From: Actinidia chinensis
Taxonomy: Eukaryota; Streptophyta; Magnoliopsida; Ericales; Actinidiaceae
Assembly: GCA_009663005.1 (NCBI GenBank)
Contig: VIGQ01000809.1
Coordinates: forward strand, 20,001-33,498
Length of the DNA: 13,498 bases
Direction of reading: 5' to 3'
Shown here piece by piece: positions 1 to 7,389 of the stretch; positions within the stretch are counted from its first letter, which is position 1; the number at the start of each line of letters is the position of its first letter. The notes under the pieces are model-generated. The model did not search any database. It was not told the origin of the DNA and worked only from the letters and a program-made list of their open reading frames with translations. A program made the translations under genes and the position numbers.

Positions 1-6
1 GAGCCG

Positions 7-113
7 TTGACCACAGTCGAGCCGAGCCGGTGACCAGCCGTTGACCCATTGACTCGAGCCAAGCCGGCGTTGATTCGTTGACCATCGTTGACCGGTCAAC
101 CGTTGCCTTGACC
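7..113 (+). repeat. GTTGACC-rich leader repeat (W-box core cluster), copy A
   Basis: TTGAC(C/T) occurs on the plus strand at 7, 41, 49, 78, 88 and 108, and once inverted (GGTCAA) at 94. Positions 87-100 form a perfect 14-bp palindrome, GTTGACCGGTCAAC. TTGAC(C/T) is the W-box core bound by plant WRKY transcription factors. Whether WRKY proteins bind here is inference. The matching cluster in copy B is denser. Confidence 0.65.
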
Positions 114-421
114 AAAACATTAAATTGTCATGTTTCCCCTGTACTGTCTGTTAATTACAGATTGATCCCCTGAAGTATGGGAATTGCAATTTGAGTCCTC
201 TGAAGTTCTGATTTAATCAATTTGGGTCCCAGAAGTGTCTGATTTTGACGGAAAAGCCTTTTTTGAGTTTTTCTCGCATTCCGGATTCATCTGCGAGGTC
301 GGGTTTCAAAGATTGCTTCCATTTTGGAGAAGTAAGAAGGCGAGTAATTGAGAGCCCGATCATCTTTTCAGATTCGGATTACGCCCCAGGAAAACCAAGG
401 AATTAGGAATGAGATGAACAG

Positions 422-433
<12 letters not shown>

Positions 434-453
<20 letters not shown>

Positions 454-555
454 ACACCATGTTCCATCATGTAGCACGATGAGATGAATGTTGCAGATCA
501 GACATGCATTGACAGAGGTGTTTCCAACATTGGGTGTTTCAACTGTAGCACGATG
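434..555 (+). repeat. Short tandem duplication upstream of gag, copy A
   Basis: Two units (434-481 and 493-555) share the order GCA-ATCAGACA, TGCATTGACA, a GTTTCCA/ATCATGTAGCACGATG-like end. The second unit ends on the ATG that best aligns with the gag-like frame start of copy B. The same duplicated arrangement is found in copy B at 3671-3724 and 3739-3806, so it predates the array. It may be a duplicated part of gag or of its leader. Confidence 0.55.
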
Positions 556-925
556 AGACGAGTTCTCATGGGTTTGGACAAATTGGAGGAATGTACCGGG
601 AATAATACATCTCAGAACAATTCTATTGAGAAGGTTGTGTTAAGCTTCAGAAGGGACTACAGTTGGCGAACAAACAGCGATTTCAAGAGCCACATGAGAG
701 GTCAAAGAAGAGGCCAAGAAATGCCAGAGAAGAGGTCTCAGAAGAGCCCACAGAGGTCAGGAGAAGATGTCAAGAAGAGATATCCGCAGATGATTGCGGA
801 GGGCAGAAATGCCAGAGGTCGCACTTAAGTGCTTTTATTGCGACAGGAGGACAAGAAGAATTGTCCCAAGGAATAAAGCACAAGATCAGTCTTCAGAGGC
901 GCAACACAGCAATGATGGCTGTGAA
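553..925 (+). pseudogene. gag: Degraded copia gag with zinc knuckle, copy A
   Basis: The frame from 553 reads LDKLEE followed by SIEKVVLSFRRDYS, which resembles the plant copia gag stretch (LDQLG..., then SYEKVVLSF). A basic, glutamate/lysine-rich region follows. The frame closes at 828, but another frame continues with KCFYCDR at 827-847, the start of a CX2C zinc knuckle (nucleic-acid binding in Gag). Downstream NCPKE-like codons appear only after a frame change. The expected histidine codon is lost: the DNA reads GGACAAGAAG where GGA-CAC-AAG would be expected. Gag forms the virus-like particle; this copy is unlikely to encode a working protein as sequenced. Frameshifts could be assembly errors. 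Confidence 0.65.
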
Positions 926-929
926 TAGA

Positions 930-977
930 GTATGTTCTCCTAGCAGCATCAGCAGATGAATAGTCAGACGGGATTTC

Positions 978-1013
<36 letters not shown>

Positions 1014-1016
1014 TAC

Positions 1017-1047
<31 letters not shown>

Positions 1048-1075
1048 CTTGTTCGGTGATGGCTAACGACGCGAG
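930..1075 (+). pseudogene. Copia protease fragment with DSG motif, copy A
   Basis: Codons at 980-1012 read DSGIAYHLCRD. DSG is the catalytic motif of retrotransposon aspartic proteases, and the following (A/T)-x-H-(L/M) pattern is typical of copia proteases. Just upstream, 934-957 reads VLLAASAD, the usual linker between the zinc knuckle and protease in related plant copia elements. An in-frame-breaking change separates the linker from the DSG codons (TAG at 961). Downstream, EVFSTYVACEG-like codons are recoverable across frame changes (about 1016-1050). Confidence 0.6.
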
Positions 1076-1109
1076 TGTTGGCAAGGACCATCCGGTTCCG
1101 CATGGCAGC

Positions 1110-1300
1110 GGGAGATCATGAAGGTGACCGGGGTAAGGCTGTTTTCATTGAGATCAGGAGTCGAAGCGATGAAGTTTTGAAGCTAGTCGGAGGACACTCA
1201 GAGTTTCCAAGGAAACAGGAGAAGCGCAAGAAGGAAGACTGGAAGGCTATACCGACTGATGAGAATTTCCATATAGGAGAGCTGCTAGTCTGCGACATAG
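1110..1300 (+). pseudogene. GAG-pre-integrase-like fragment, copy A
   Basis: The DNA at 1198-1252 encodes, across frame changes, LRVSK and KTGRLYRL, hallmarks of the GAG-pre-integrase domain that precedes copia integrase (usual pattern: RVSKGN...GxLYxL). The HHCC zinc finger and DD(35)E core of integrase, expected next, are not seen. This suggests that pol is deleted just past this point. Copy B has the same fragment at about 4520-4610. Confidence 0.55.
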
Positions 1301-1365
1301 GTCCATGTTATCTAGCAGAATGGATGGACGAAAGAAGGCAATCGTTGCACAGAGGCACGCAAAGC

Positions 1366-1414
<49 letters not shown>

Positions 1415-1430
1415 CGCCGCAAGAGATGCT

Positions 1431-1468
<38 letters not shown>

Positions 1469-1867
1469 TGGCAACCAGTGCCGGATGTCATGAGAAGCTC
1501 AGGAAGCGAGACGAGTCGCATGCACAACGACAGGCGCGACGTCCGCCGTAACGAGTCTCTTTCCGCTCAAGATCAGTGATGGTGATCTCTCTAGTTTGTG
1601 CACACAGGGAGGAGAGATGGAATCACGCGACTTGCAAAGCAACGTACTTGCAGCGCAAACCCCGGTGAGTGAGAGCGAGCACCTAAGTGAGAAGGTACAG
1701 GCACTCGGTTTAGAAGTGGCATTCCACTTCAGGGAAGACTTGGGAGTTTGCCCAGTTGAGAGGGTGTAACGTAATCTCAGATACTGTCTTGTAGATCTGA
1801 GGGGAGCTGGATCAGAAGTTGTCGAGATGGAATAACTTGAAGAAACTCAGATTACCCTCCATGGGCT
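1301..1867 (+). other. 3' internal region without recognised pol domains, copy A
   Basis: This stretch aligns with copy B at about 4630-5250 (for example the sequences around GGATGTACTTGAAGG, GGGATACGTGCAGAAGTCTGG and TCAGATACTGTCTTGTAGATC). No integrase, reverse transcriptase or RNase H motif is visible in any frame. The longest plus-strand frame (1382-1579) has no recognised domain. It is probably the residual 3' part of the element after pol loss, including a 3' untranslated region. Confidence 0.5.
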
Positions 1868-1878
1868 GGAGGGGGAGA
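1868..1878 (+). promoter_or_regulatory. Polypurine tract, copy A
   Basis: GGAGGGGGAGA lies two bases before the TGTTG start of the LTR. This is the expected position and composition for the plus-strand primer site of an LTR retrotransposon. The same tract precedes the second LTR at 5252-5260. Confidence 0.8.
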
Positions 1879-2171
1879 TTGTTGGGAATCCATCCAATTG
1901 GAAAGAAAGCCCAATTGGAGTGCCCAACCCACTGGAAGTCAAAAGCCCAGGTACCCAAGCCCAAGCCCACCTTCTAGATGTTAATAGAATGGGAAAAATA
2001 GAATAAGAGACACGGAGAGAGAGAAGAAGATGGGAAAGAGAGAGATGCTCTGACATTTCTGTCAGAGAGCGCCGAAAGAGTTTGAAGACGGAGGCCCCTC
2101 CGTCCCTCCTCCTGGTCAACACTGAGGCATGAATGACGCAGCCATGACTTCATCCTTCTCTGTCTGTGGTC

Positions 2172-2178
2172 TATATAA
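2172..2178 (+). promoter_or_regulatory. LTR TATA box, middle LTR
   Basis: TATATAA sits inside CTATATAAGA, right after TCTGTCTGTGGT. The other LTR has GCATATAAGA at the same place (5561-5570). Transcription would start some 25-35 bases downstream, within the CTCTGTCTGAGAGCAGAGC segment. The start site itself is inferred. Confidence 0.65.
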
Positions 2179-2478
2179 GAACTCTGTCTGAGAGCAGAGC
2201 AGAAGGGGCAGTGCAGAGAAATGTAATCCGTGGGGTATTTACTGGGAGTGCACACAACATGTTGCTGTGTGCAGAGGGCTGAGAGAGAGGGGAGTGCGAT
2301 TTCTGTGCGTAACGTCGAAGAGCAAGAATGGCACTGAGAGAAAATCTGACAGAGACATAAGAGTGGCGCTAAGAATTGGGTAGGCTTGATGAGGGATAGC
2401 AAAGGACTGATAGATACAGAGAGATGAGAGAGAGTGCTGAGAGGTTAGTGGAGATGATTTCCTCCCTATTGTACGCAT

Positions 2479-2502
2479 TGTAATTTATTCTGTTGAATTA
2501 AA
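2479..2502 (+). promoter_or_regulatory. Probable LTR polyadenylation region
   Basis: An AT-rich segment (TTGTAATTTATTCTGTTGAATTAAA-like, 2479-2502) follows the GC-balanced body of the LTR and precedes the TTCCTCTCCGTGG tail. Plant poly(A) signals are AT-rich and loose, so this is a positional inference. The second LTR has the matching CATTGTAATTCACTTCTGTTGATTATTG at about 5850-5877. Confidence 0.35.
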
Positions 2503-2634
2503 GGTGGAATTTTTTGTTCCTCTCCGTGGTGTAGGCAGATTGGATAGCTCGACACCAACGTTACTGGTTCTTGTGGTGTGATCGGTTGTATTATGGTTAG
2601 ATGTGGCTGGTGATAAGTCCTTAGGCACAACAGT

Positions 2635-2657
2635 TGCGGGATATCTAGAATAGCCTT
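2635..2657 (+). promoter_or_regulatory. Damaged primer-binding site (initiator tRNA-Met type)
   Basis: Directly after the LTR end, the sequence TGCGGGATATCTAGAATAGCC can be aligned to TGGTATCAGAGCC, the usual copia site complementary to the 3' end of initiator tRNA-Met, if several single bases are treated as insertions. Position and the following TTCGAGCTT support the call. As written, it would pair poorly. Confidence 0.5.
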
Positions 2658-3143
2658 CGAGCTTCACCGAGGTCCCCGAGCGATTTTCGGCGGCCAAACG
2701 GAAGTCGATTTCGGAATCTGACCAATCCGAGTGCTCAAAAATGCGTTTTAGCATATCCAGCCAGATCGTCTCGTCCCTCCCCCGGCGAAGACAGACGAAG
2801 CTCCAGCACCAAACCAGTCCAAAATCGGACGTCCGGACAATGCTCATCATGGCGCCGCCTGAGAGTTTCGGCGTCAGCAGATCCCCGCCCCCCACGCTCC
2901 GCCAGAGGAAGAAGACGAGTGCCTTCACGCGCCCACGTCGCGTCCCGACGGCCGCCTAAGACGGAGTCTGTGCCACATTTGCCATGGGAACATCATCATG
3001 GAAAATAGTAAAAAAAGAAAGAAAAAACAGGGGAAAAGAGAAAGGTAAAGCCATGATGATGTTGGCCATTTTTATGGTTGTTTTGTTTGGATGAAGAATT
3101 TCAAACGGGTAGTAAGTCAAGCCTTTAACCATTCAACCATCCG
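2658..3143 (+). other. Leader of copy B, including a GC-rich block
   Basis: Positions 2658-2958 are clearly more GC-rich than the rest of the window and read like an untranslated leader downstream of the primer site. A 72-codon frame (2741-2959) and an overlapping minus-strand frame have no recognised domain and are probably chance frames in GC-rich DNA. An A/G-rich run follows (about 2999-3050, no T for long stretches), then ordinary sequence up to the GTTGACC cluster. The counterpart for copy A lies outside the window. Confidence 0.55.
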
Positions 3144-3330
3144 TTGACTGGTCCAACTCAGCCGTTGACCGGAGCCCAGCCTAGCCATTGACTGCAACCT
3201 GAGCCGTTTGACTGACCCGAGTCGAGCCAGAGCCGGTTGACCAGAGCCGTTGACCCCATTTTTTGACCGAGCCAAGCCGCGTTTGTTTCGTTGACCCAGC
3301 GTTGACCGTCAAACCGTTGACCGGTTGACC
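3144..3330 (+). repeat. GTTGACC-rich leader repeat (W-box core cluster), copy B
   Basis: Eleven TTGAC(C/T) motifs occur on the plus strand at 3144, 3165, 3188, 3208, 3237, 3250, 3263, 3291, 3302, 3317 and 3325, within 187 bp. They are separated by GAGCC/AGCCG-type spacers, so this is a degenerate short tandem repeat. TTGAC(C/T) is the WRKY-binding W-box core. Binding is not shown. It lies about 500-700 bp downstream of the middle LTR. Confidence 0.7.
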
Positions 3331-3670
3331 AAAACTTAAATTGCAACTGTTTCCCCTGGACTTTCTGTAATTCAGAATTGATCCCTGAAGTTGGTGAAAT
3401 TTGCCAATTTAGTCCTCTGAATGTGTTTCTGATTTATCATTTGGGGTCCATAAAGTGTCTGATTCTGACGGAAAAGCCCTTTTTGAGTTTCCTTTTCTCG
3501 GCATTCCGGATTCCCATCTGCGAGGTCGGTTTGTCAAAGATTTTGCTTTCCATTTTGGAGGAAGTAAGAAGGCGGAGTAATTTGGAGAGCCGCTGACATG
3601 CTTTCAGATGCGCGGATTACGCCCCAGGGAAACCAAGGAGGAGGAATGAGATTGAACGGAAATGATTGGG

Positions 3671-3806
3671 GCAGATCAGACACATGCATTGGCCAAGGTG
3701 TTTCCATCATGTAAAAGCACGATGAACGATGAATTTTTGCAGATCGCATAGGATTGAAAAAGAGGTGTTCAACATGGGCTGTTTCCGAATCATGTAGTGC
3801 ACGATG
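3671..3806 (+). repeat. Short tandem duplication upstream of gag, copy B
   Basis: Two units, 3671-3724 and 3739-3806, each run from GCAGATC to GCACGATG. Unit 2 contains an extra internal copy of the AACATGGGCTGTTTCC segment. The same two-unit arrangement exists in copy A (434-555). Confidence 0.5.
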
Positions 3807-3912
3807 GACGAGTTGCTCATGTGCTTGTGGGACCAACTTGGAGTGAGATTGTTTACCGGACAGAGAATACATCTCAGACAAAGTCTTATTGAGAAGGTGC
3901 TTGTGGTTAAAT

Positions 3913-3953
<41 letters not shown>

Positions 3954-4220
3954 TCAGAGAGCCACAGGATAGAGGTCAAAAAAGAAGAGTGGCCAACGAA
4001 GAGGCCCAAGAGAGGTCCTTCAAGAAGGAGGCCACATAGGTCAGGGAGAAGATGTCAAGTAAGAGATATCGGCAATGATGCGGAGGGCGATAATCCAGAG
4101 GTCGCACTTTTAAGTGGCTTTTATTGCGACCGAGGAGGGACAAGAAGACATGTCCAAGGAAGTAAAGGCACAAGATCCTTCTTCAGATGCAGCAACAACG
4201 CAATGATGGCTTGTGAATGA
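3804..4220 (+). pseudogene. gag: Degraded copia gag, copy B (longest gag frame)
   Basis: The 138-codon frame starts MDELLMCL..DQLGVRL, which resembles the plant copia gag LDQLGV block. SLIEKVLVVK-like and ERDYS residues follow (about residues 28-46), then a lysine/arginine-rich region (about 55-95). The frame then reads FYCDR with a single cysteine at about residue 111, and a neighbouring frame supplies KCFYCD codons. The zinc knuckle lacks its histidine here too (GGACAAGAAG). The frame ends at 4220 and was probably open further before the base gains and losses. The typical copia gag is longer, so both ends are missing. It is unlikely to be functional as sequenced. Confidence 0.65.
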
Positions 4221-4224
4221 GAGT

Positions 4225-4380
4225 GGGATGTTCTCCTAGCAGTCACTCAGTCAAGATGAAGCGTCAACGTTGATTTCTGATTCAGGAATTGCTTTTACAC
4301 ACCCACTTGTGCAGATACAGAGAGGTGTTCTCTTAACATTAGCATGCGAGGGACTTGTTCGGACAGATGGCTAACCTACG
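4225..4380 (+). pseudogene. Copia protease fragment with DSG motif, copy B
   Basis: GATGTTCTCCTAGCAG (4228-4243) is the same linker that encodes DVLLA in copy A. Codons at 4279-4293 read DSGIA, the aspartic-protease active-site motif, then a frame change interrupts the YHLC codons (extra bases within GCTTTTACACACCCACTTGTGC). EVFS and ACEGLV-like codons follow near 4322-4360. No intact protease domain remains. Confidence 0.6.
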
Positions 4381-4439
4381 CGATTGTTGGCAAAGGACAG
4401 TCCCGGTTCCTGACTGGCAAAGACGTCCGGAGATCCACA

Positions 4440-4633
4440 TGAAGGTGACCGGGGTAAAGGCATGTTTCCAGAGATTCAGGAGTCGAAACGCGATGAAGTT
4501 TTTTGAAGTGCTAGCGGGAGGACCTCAGAGTTTCCAAGGGAAACAGGAGAAGCTGCAGGATAAGGAAGACTGGAAGGCTATACCGACTGAGGGAAATGTC
4601 CAGATAGGAGAGCCTGCTGTCCCTCGATCATAG
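4440..4633 (+). pseudogene. GAG-pre-integrase-like fragment, copy B
   Basis: Positions 4524-4590 encode in one frame LRVSKGNRRS...RKTGRLYRL, the clearest match in the window to the GAG-pre-integrase domain. A 92-codon frame at 4355-4633 covers the same stretch in a shifted frame (ends EGNVQIGEPAV). No integrase HHCC or DDE signature follows. The break point resembles that of copy A, which suggests a family-wide pol deletion. Confidence 0.6.
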
Positions 4634-5251
4634 GTCCAGTGGTATTATAGAGATGGGGGATTGACTAAACAAAAGTGAGCAATCGTGTTGCACAGAACAC
4701 GCAAAGGCAACCTGCCAGGAGTAAAAACAAACCCCCTGATGGATGTACTTGAAGGTCCCAGTGGAATCAGGTGGCGCAAGGAGAATGCTTTGGGATACGT
4801 GCAGAAGTCTGGCATGTACACTGATCAAGGATGCTGGCAACCAGTGCGGAGTCCTGTAAGAAGCTCAAGGAGAGAGAAGAGTCGATGCACACTCGACAGG
4901 CGGCGAGCGACATCGCCGGAAATCGAGTCTCTTTTTTCGCTTCAAGATCCTGATGGTGATCTCTCTATATTGTTCACACAAGCGAGGAAGAATGGAATCG
5001 ACGAACGACTTTGCAAAGCAACGTACTTTGCAGCGCACCCCGGGGAGGGAGTGCAAGCACCTAAGTGAGAAGTACATGCACTTCGGTTTGAATTGGTCAT
5101 TTCACGTCGGGTGAGAAGTGGAGTTTGCCCGTTGAGAGGGGTAACTTATCTCACGATACTGTCTTGTAGATCTTACATCATGGTGAGCTGGTGTCAGAAA
5201 GTTGTCGATGGATTAACTTGGAAGAAAATCAGATTAACCCTCCAATGGGCT
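4634..5251 (+). other. 3' internal region without recognised pol domains, copy B
   Basis: It aligns throughout with copy A 1301-1867. Frames of 127 codons (4685-5068) and 90 codons (5093-5365, running into the LTR) are open but show no domain that I recognise. It is probably the leftover 3' coding tail plus 3' untranslated region of the element. Confidence 0.5.
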
Positions 5252-5260
5252 GGAGGGGGA
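5252..5260 (+). promoter_or_regulatory. Polypurine tract, copy B
   Basis: GGAGGGGGA lies two bases before the LTR start TGTTG at 5263 and matches the tract of copy A, with two bases fewer before the T run. Confidence 0.8.
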
Positions 5261-5262
5261 TT

Positions 5263-5830
5263 TGTTGTGGTTGAATCCAAGCCTCTAATTGAAGAAAGAC
5301 TCATGGAGGCCCACCCATGGAAGTCAAGCCCATGTACCCACCCAACCCCACTTCTAGATTGTTAATATAATGGGAAAAATAGAACGAAAGAGAACACACG
5401 CGATAAGGAGAGAAGATGGGAAAGAGAGAGATGCGCTGACATTTCTGTGCAGAGGGTCGCGCCGAAGAGTTGAAGACGGAGGCCCTCCTTCCCTCCTCCA
5501 TGGTCAACATGGAGTCAATGCAATGAGCTCGCCATGCTCTCATCCTTCTCTGTCTGTGGTGCATATAAGACTCTGTCTGAGAGCAGAGCGAAGGGGCCAT
5601 TGCAGAGAATGTGTAATCCATCCTTCGGGGGGATTCGGGAGCAACAGCATTTCTGTGTGTCAGAGGGGCTGAGAGAGAGGGGTATGGTGCTATGGTGCTA
5701 GTGAGAGCACAGAGAGCACTCGAGAGATCTGACAGAGAGTGGGCAGACATTTTGTTAGCTTTGGAGGGAGAGCAAGACGGAGAGAATACAGGATGATTGA
5801 GAGAGAGCTGCTGAGAGTGAGTTGGACGAT

Positions 5831-5861
<31 letters not shown>

Positions 5862-5993
5862 CTTCTGTTGATTATTGAATTATTGGTTCCTCTCCGTGGA
5901 TGTAGACAGAGTGGCCGAACACGTAATATCTGTGTCCTTGGGTGTTGTGGTTGAGATGGTTAGATTGGCTGGTGACTAGTCCTGGGCACAACG
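5263..5993 (+). repeat. 3' LTR of copy B
   Basis: It starts TGTTGTGGTTGAATCC and ends GGGCACAACG, where the middle LTR has CAACA. The length is 731 bp against 753 bp. All blocks of the middle LTR recur in order. Position 5994 onward is unrelated AT-rich DNA, so this is the right border of the array. Confidence 0.85.
5563..5569 (+). promoter_or_regulatory. LTR TATA box, copy B
   Basis: ATATAAG within GCATATAAGA, preceded by TCTGTCTGTGGT exactly as in the middle LTR. The flanking CTCTGTCTGAGAGCAGAGC segment is also shared. Confidence 0.6.
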
Positions 5994-7389
5994 ATAACCA
6001 AGTATACTTCAAATAGGAAATAATACTCTAAGATTTTCATAGTCCATGCATATGACTAGTTTAGAAGAATAAAGTAAAACTATTTTAAAAACTTGAGTCA
6101 AGAACTGCCACAAAATATCATATTTAAATACGCTTATTTACCACTGTCAATACCTACTTCATGCGTACGAGTTATTTTTAGTCGTTCATTGTCTTTAGAA
6201 GAATTATTTTGTCATTTTTTTTAATGAAAATATAAAAAAAGGGTAAGAATTTCTCTGGATCCAATAAATATACTCCAATCACCAAGCTATCAAATTATGC
6301 TTGTGCATTGGTTATTCATGTAACATTCTAGAAGTTATATATTCCTTTTTAACCTAAAAAAGAAGTAAAAAAGGGTTTGAATTTTTCAGATGCACTTCCA
6401 AGAATCGCCTAAATTGTAAATTAATTTCCGATTGGGAATTGAACTATGAATAGTAAGATCTATTGCCAAAATAGCTTCACCTATAGATTCATATTTGTGT
6501 TTTGCATGAATTGTGAATCATATGGTTTTGAAAACTATGGTCTCTCTTTTATCTTTGCCAAATTCCTCCCATGTTCTCTACTCTCATCTACTTTGTTCCA
6601 TGTCTTTTTGTTTCTTTCTCCCTCACTCTTCTTGTACGAAACTAAAAGGATATCTCATCATATCTATTTCTCCCTTATTTTTTTTTAGAAACTCTTAAAT
6701 AGTCACTTTACATCACTATGTCACAAAATGACAGAAAGGGGAATTCCCCCTTTCAACTCTCCTCTTTTGGTAACAACAGCTTGAAATTAAGATTTATCTT
6801 TTTCTTGGTTGACAGTTTCTGTGTTGGGGGAATCTACATTATTGTGCAGTAAATAAGTAGCATTCTGATAGTTCATGTACGCATCTACGTGTCTGGTGGA
6901 AAGTGTTGTTTTTGGTTCACACAAACCGTTATCTTTCGTGGTGCAGAAACTGTATGTTGATTGATTGGTAGCATTTAACGTCTATGATGAAATATTAGCC
7001 TTTTTATTACTCATCAATCATGGCCATTGGCCTCATCTCTGGTGGAAAAGCACCAACTTTGTATGATGATAAAATATGATATTTTGGGTTTCATTTCCTA
7101 GGTAATTAAGAAAATTTGAGCCCTTTTTCCATTTTGATTCAGTCAGAAACAGTGAAACTTTAGATTGTGAATCAGTGCGACAGCTTTTGGATGATCATGG
7201 TTAACAAAAAACAATAACATCCAGTTATCTATTGCTAAGTGTGGACTTGTTGGCTAGACCCCTTTGTAATGTTTTGGACTAGGCTATGATTCAGAATGTG
7301 GCAGAGAAGATGGAAGTTTACTATCATAAAAAATTCTGTTCATTCTGCTTTCTTTTTGTCTGTATATTTATAAATGTTTGCATTTGTAG
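5994..7389. other. AT-rich stretch, no gene seen
   Basis: No recognised domain, RNA gene or repeat family was found. Two overlapping frames of 80 and 61 codons (6446-6698) are rich in F, L and S, as expected from T-rich DNA, and are probably chance. A near-perfect palindrome occurs at 6734-6754. The right end (about 7340-7389) is T-rich and ends TTTGTAG, like a plant intron 3' end. Confidence 0.5.

Larger units (their letters stand above)
1..1879 (+). mobile_element. Copia internal region, copy A (5'-truncated by window)
   Basis: This is the internal region of the left copy. It starts inside the GTTGACC-rich part of the leader, which matches copy B from about 3200 onward. It then holds gag remnants (about 434-925), a protease segment (about 930-1075), a GAG-pre-integrase-like segment (about 1110-1300), a 3' stretch without recognisable domain, and a polypurine tract at 1868-1878. 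No integrase, reverse transcriptase or RNase H was seen. No frame is open across more than about 115 codons. Confidence 0.8.
1880..2632 (+). repeat. Middle LTR (3' LTR of copy A, 5' LTR of copy B)
   Basis: The LTR starts TGTTGGGAAT and ends GGCACAACA, so it has 5-bp inverted ends TGTTG/CAACA in the usual TG...CA form. It is 753 bp long. It is preceded by a polypurine tract and followed by a damaged tRNA-Met primer site, so it joins two internal regions. A TATA box lies at 2172-2178. It matches the LTR at 5263-5993 along its length, including the shared GAGAGAGAGAAGAAGATGGG-like purine tract, the TCTGTCTGTGGT box before the TATA, and the CCTCCCTATTGTAC-CATTGTAAT tail. Confidence 0.85.
2633..5262 (+). 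mobile_element. Copia internal region, copy B (complete, pol-less)
   Basis: This region runs from LTR to LTR, about 2.63 kb, much shorter than an autonomous copia interior (usually over 4 kb). In order it holds a primer site, GC-rich leader, GTTGACC cluster, short duplication, gag, protease start, GAG-pre-integrase remnant, 3' region and polypurine tract. With two LTRs the full unit would be about 4.1 kb. This resembles published gag-only terminal-repeat elements (TR-GAG) or other non-autonomous copia derivatives. Confidence 0.75.
1..5993 (+). mobile_element. Tandem array of two Ty1/copia elements sharing one LTR
   Basis: Two internal regions of the same family lie head to tail, each followed by an LTR. 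Landmarks recur at near-constant spacing: GTTGACC cluster end (113 and 3330), protease DSG (980 and 4279), polypurine tract (1868 and 5252), TATA box (2172 and 5563) and LTR end (2632 and 5993). The period is about 3.3-3.4 kb. The 5' LTR and leader of copy A lie outside the window. The order internal-LTR-internal-LTR with a shared middle LTR is the known product of recombination between LTRs of related copies; that origin is inferred. Target-site duplications cannot be checked because the left end is missing. Confidence 0.85.

Noticed and set aside
825..1103. Minus-strand open frame across the gag/protease region
   Set aside because: It lies antisense to recognisable gag and protease codons and has no domain of its own.
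1974..2478. Overlapping minus-strand frames of 142 and 79 codons in the middle LTR
   Set aside because: They are S/L-rich products of the purine-rich LTR read in antisense. The matching 183-codon frame in the other LTR (5301-5852) has the same cause.
2485..2928. 147-codon minus-strand frame over LTR end and leader
   Set aside because: It crosses the LTR end and primer site and has no recognised domain; GC-rich DNA yields long chance frames.
3144..3330. Possible CRISPR or centromeric array from the regular GTTGACC motif
   Set aside because: Units are too short and degenerate, spacers are not unique sequences of constant size, and the context is a copia leader.
3158..3346. 62-codon minus-strand frame with repeated VN/GQRW words
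   Set aside because: It is the antisense reading of the GTTGACC repeat, not a repeat protein.
6446..6698. Two overlapping plus-strand frames that could be small membrane proteins
   Set aside because: Their F/L/S content follows from T-rich DNA, and there is no other coding evidence.
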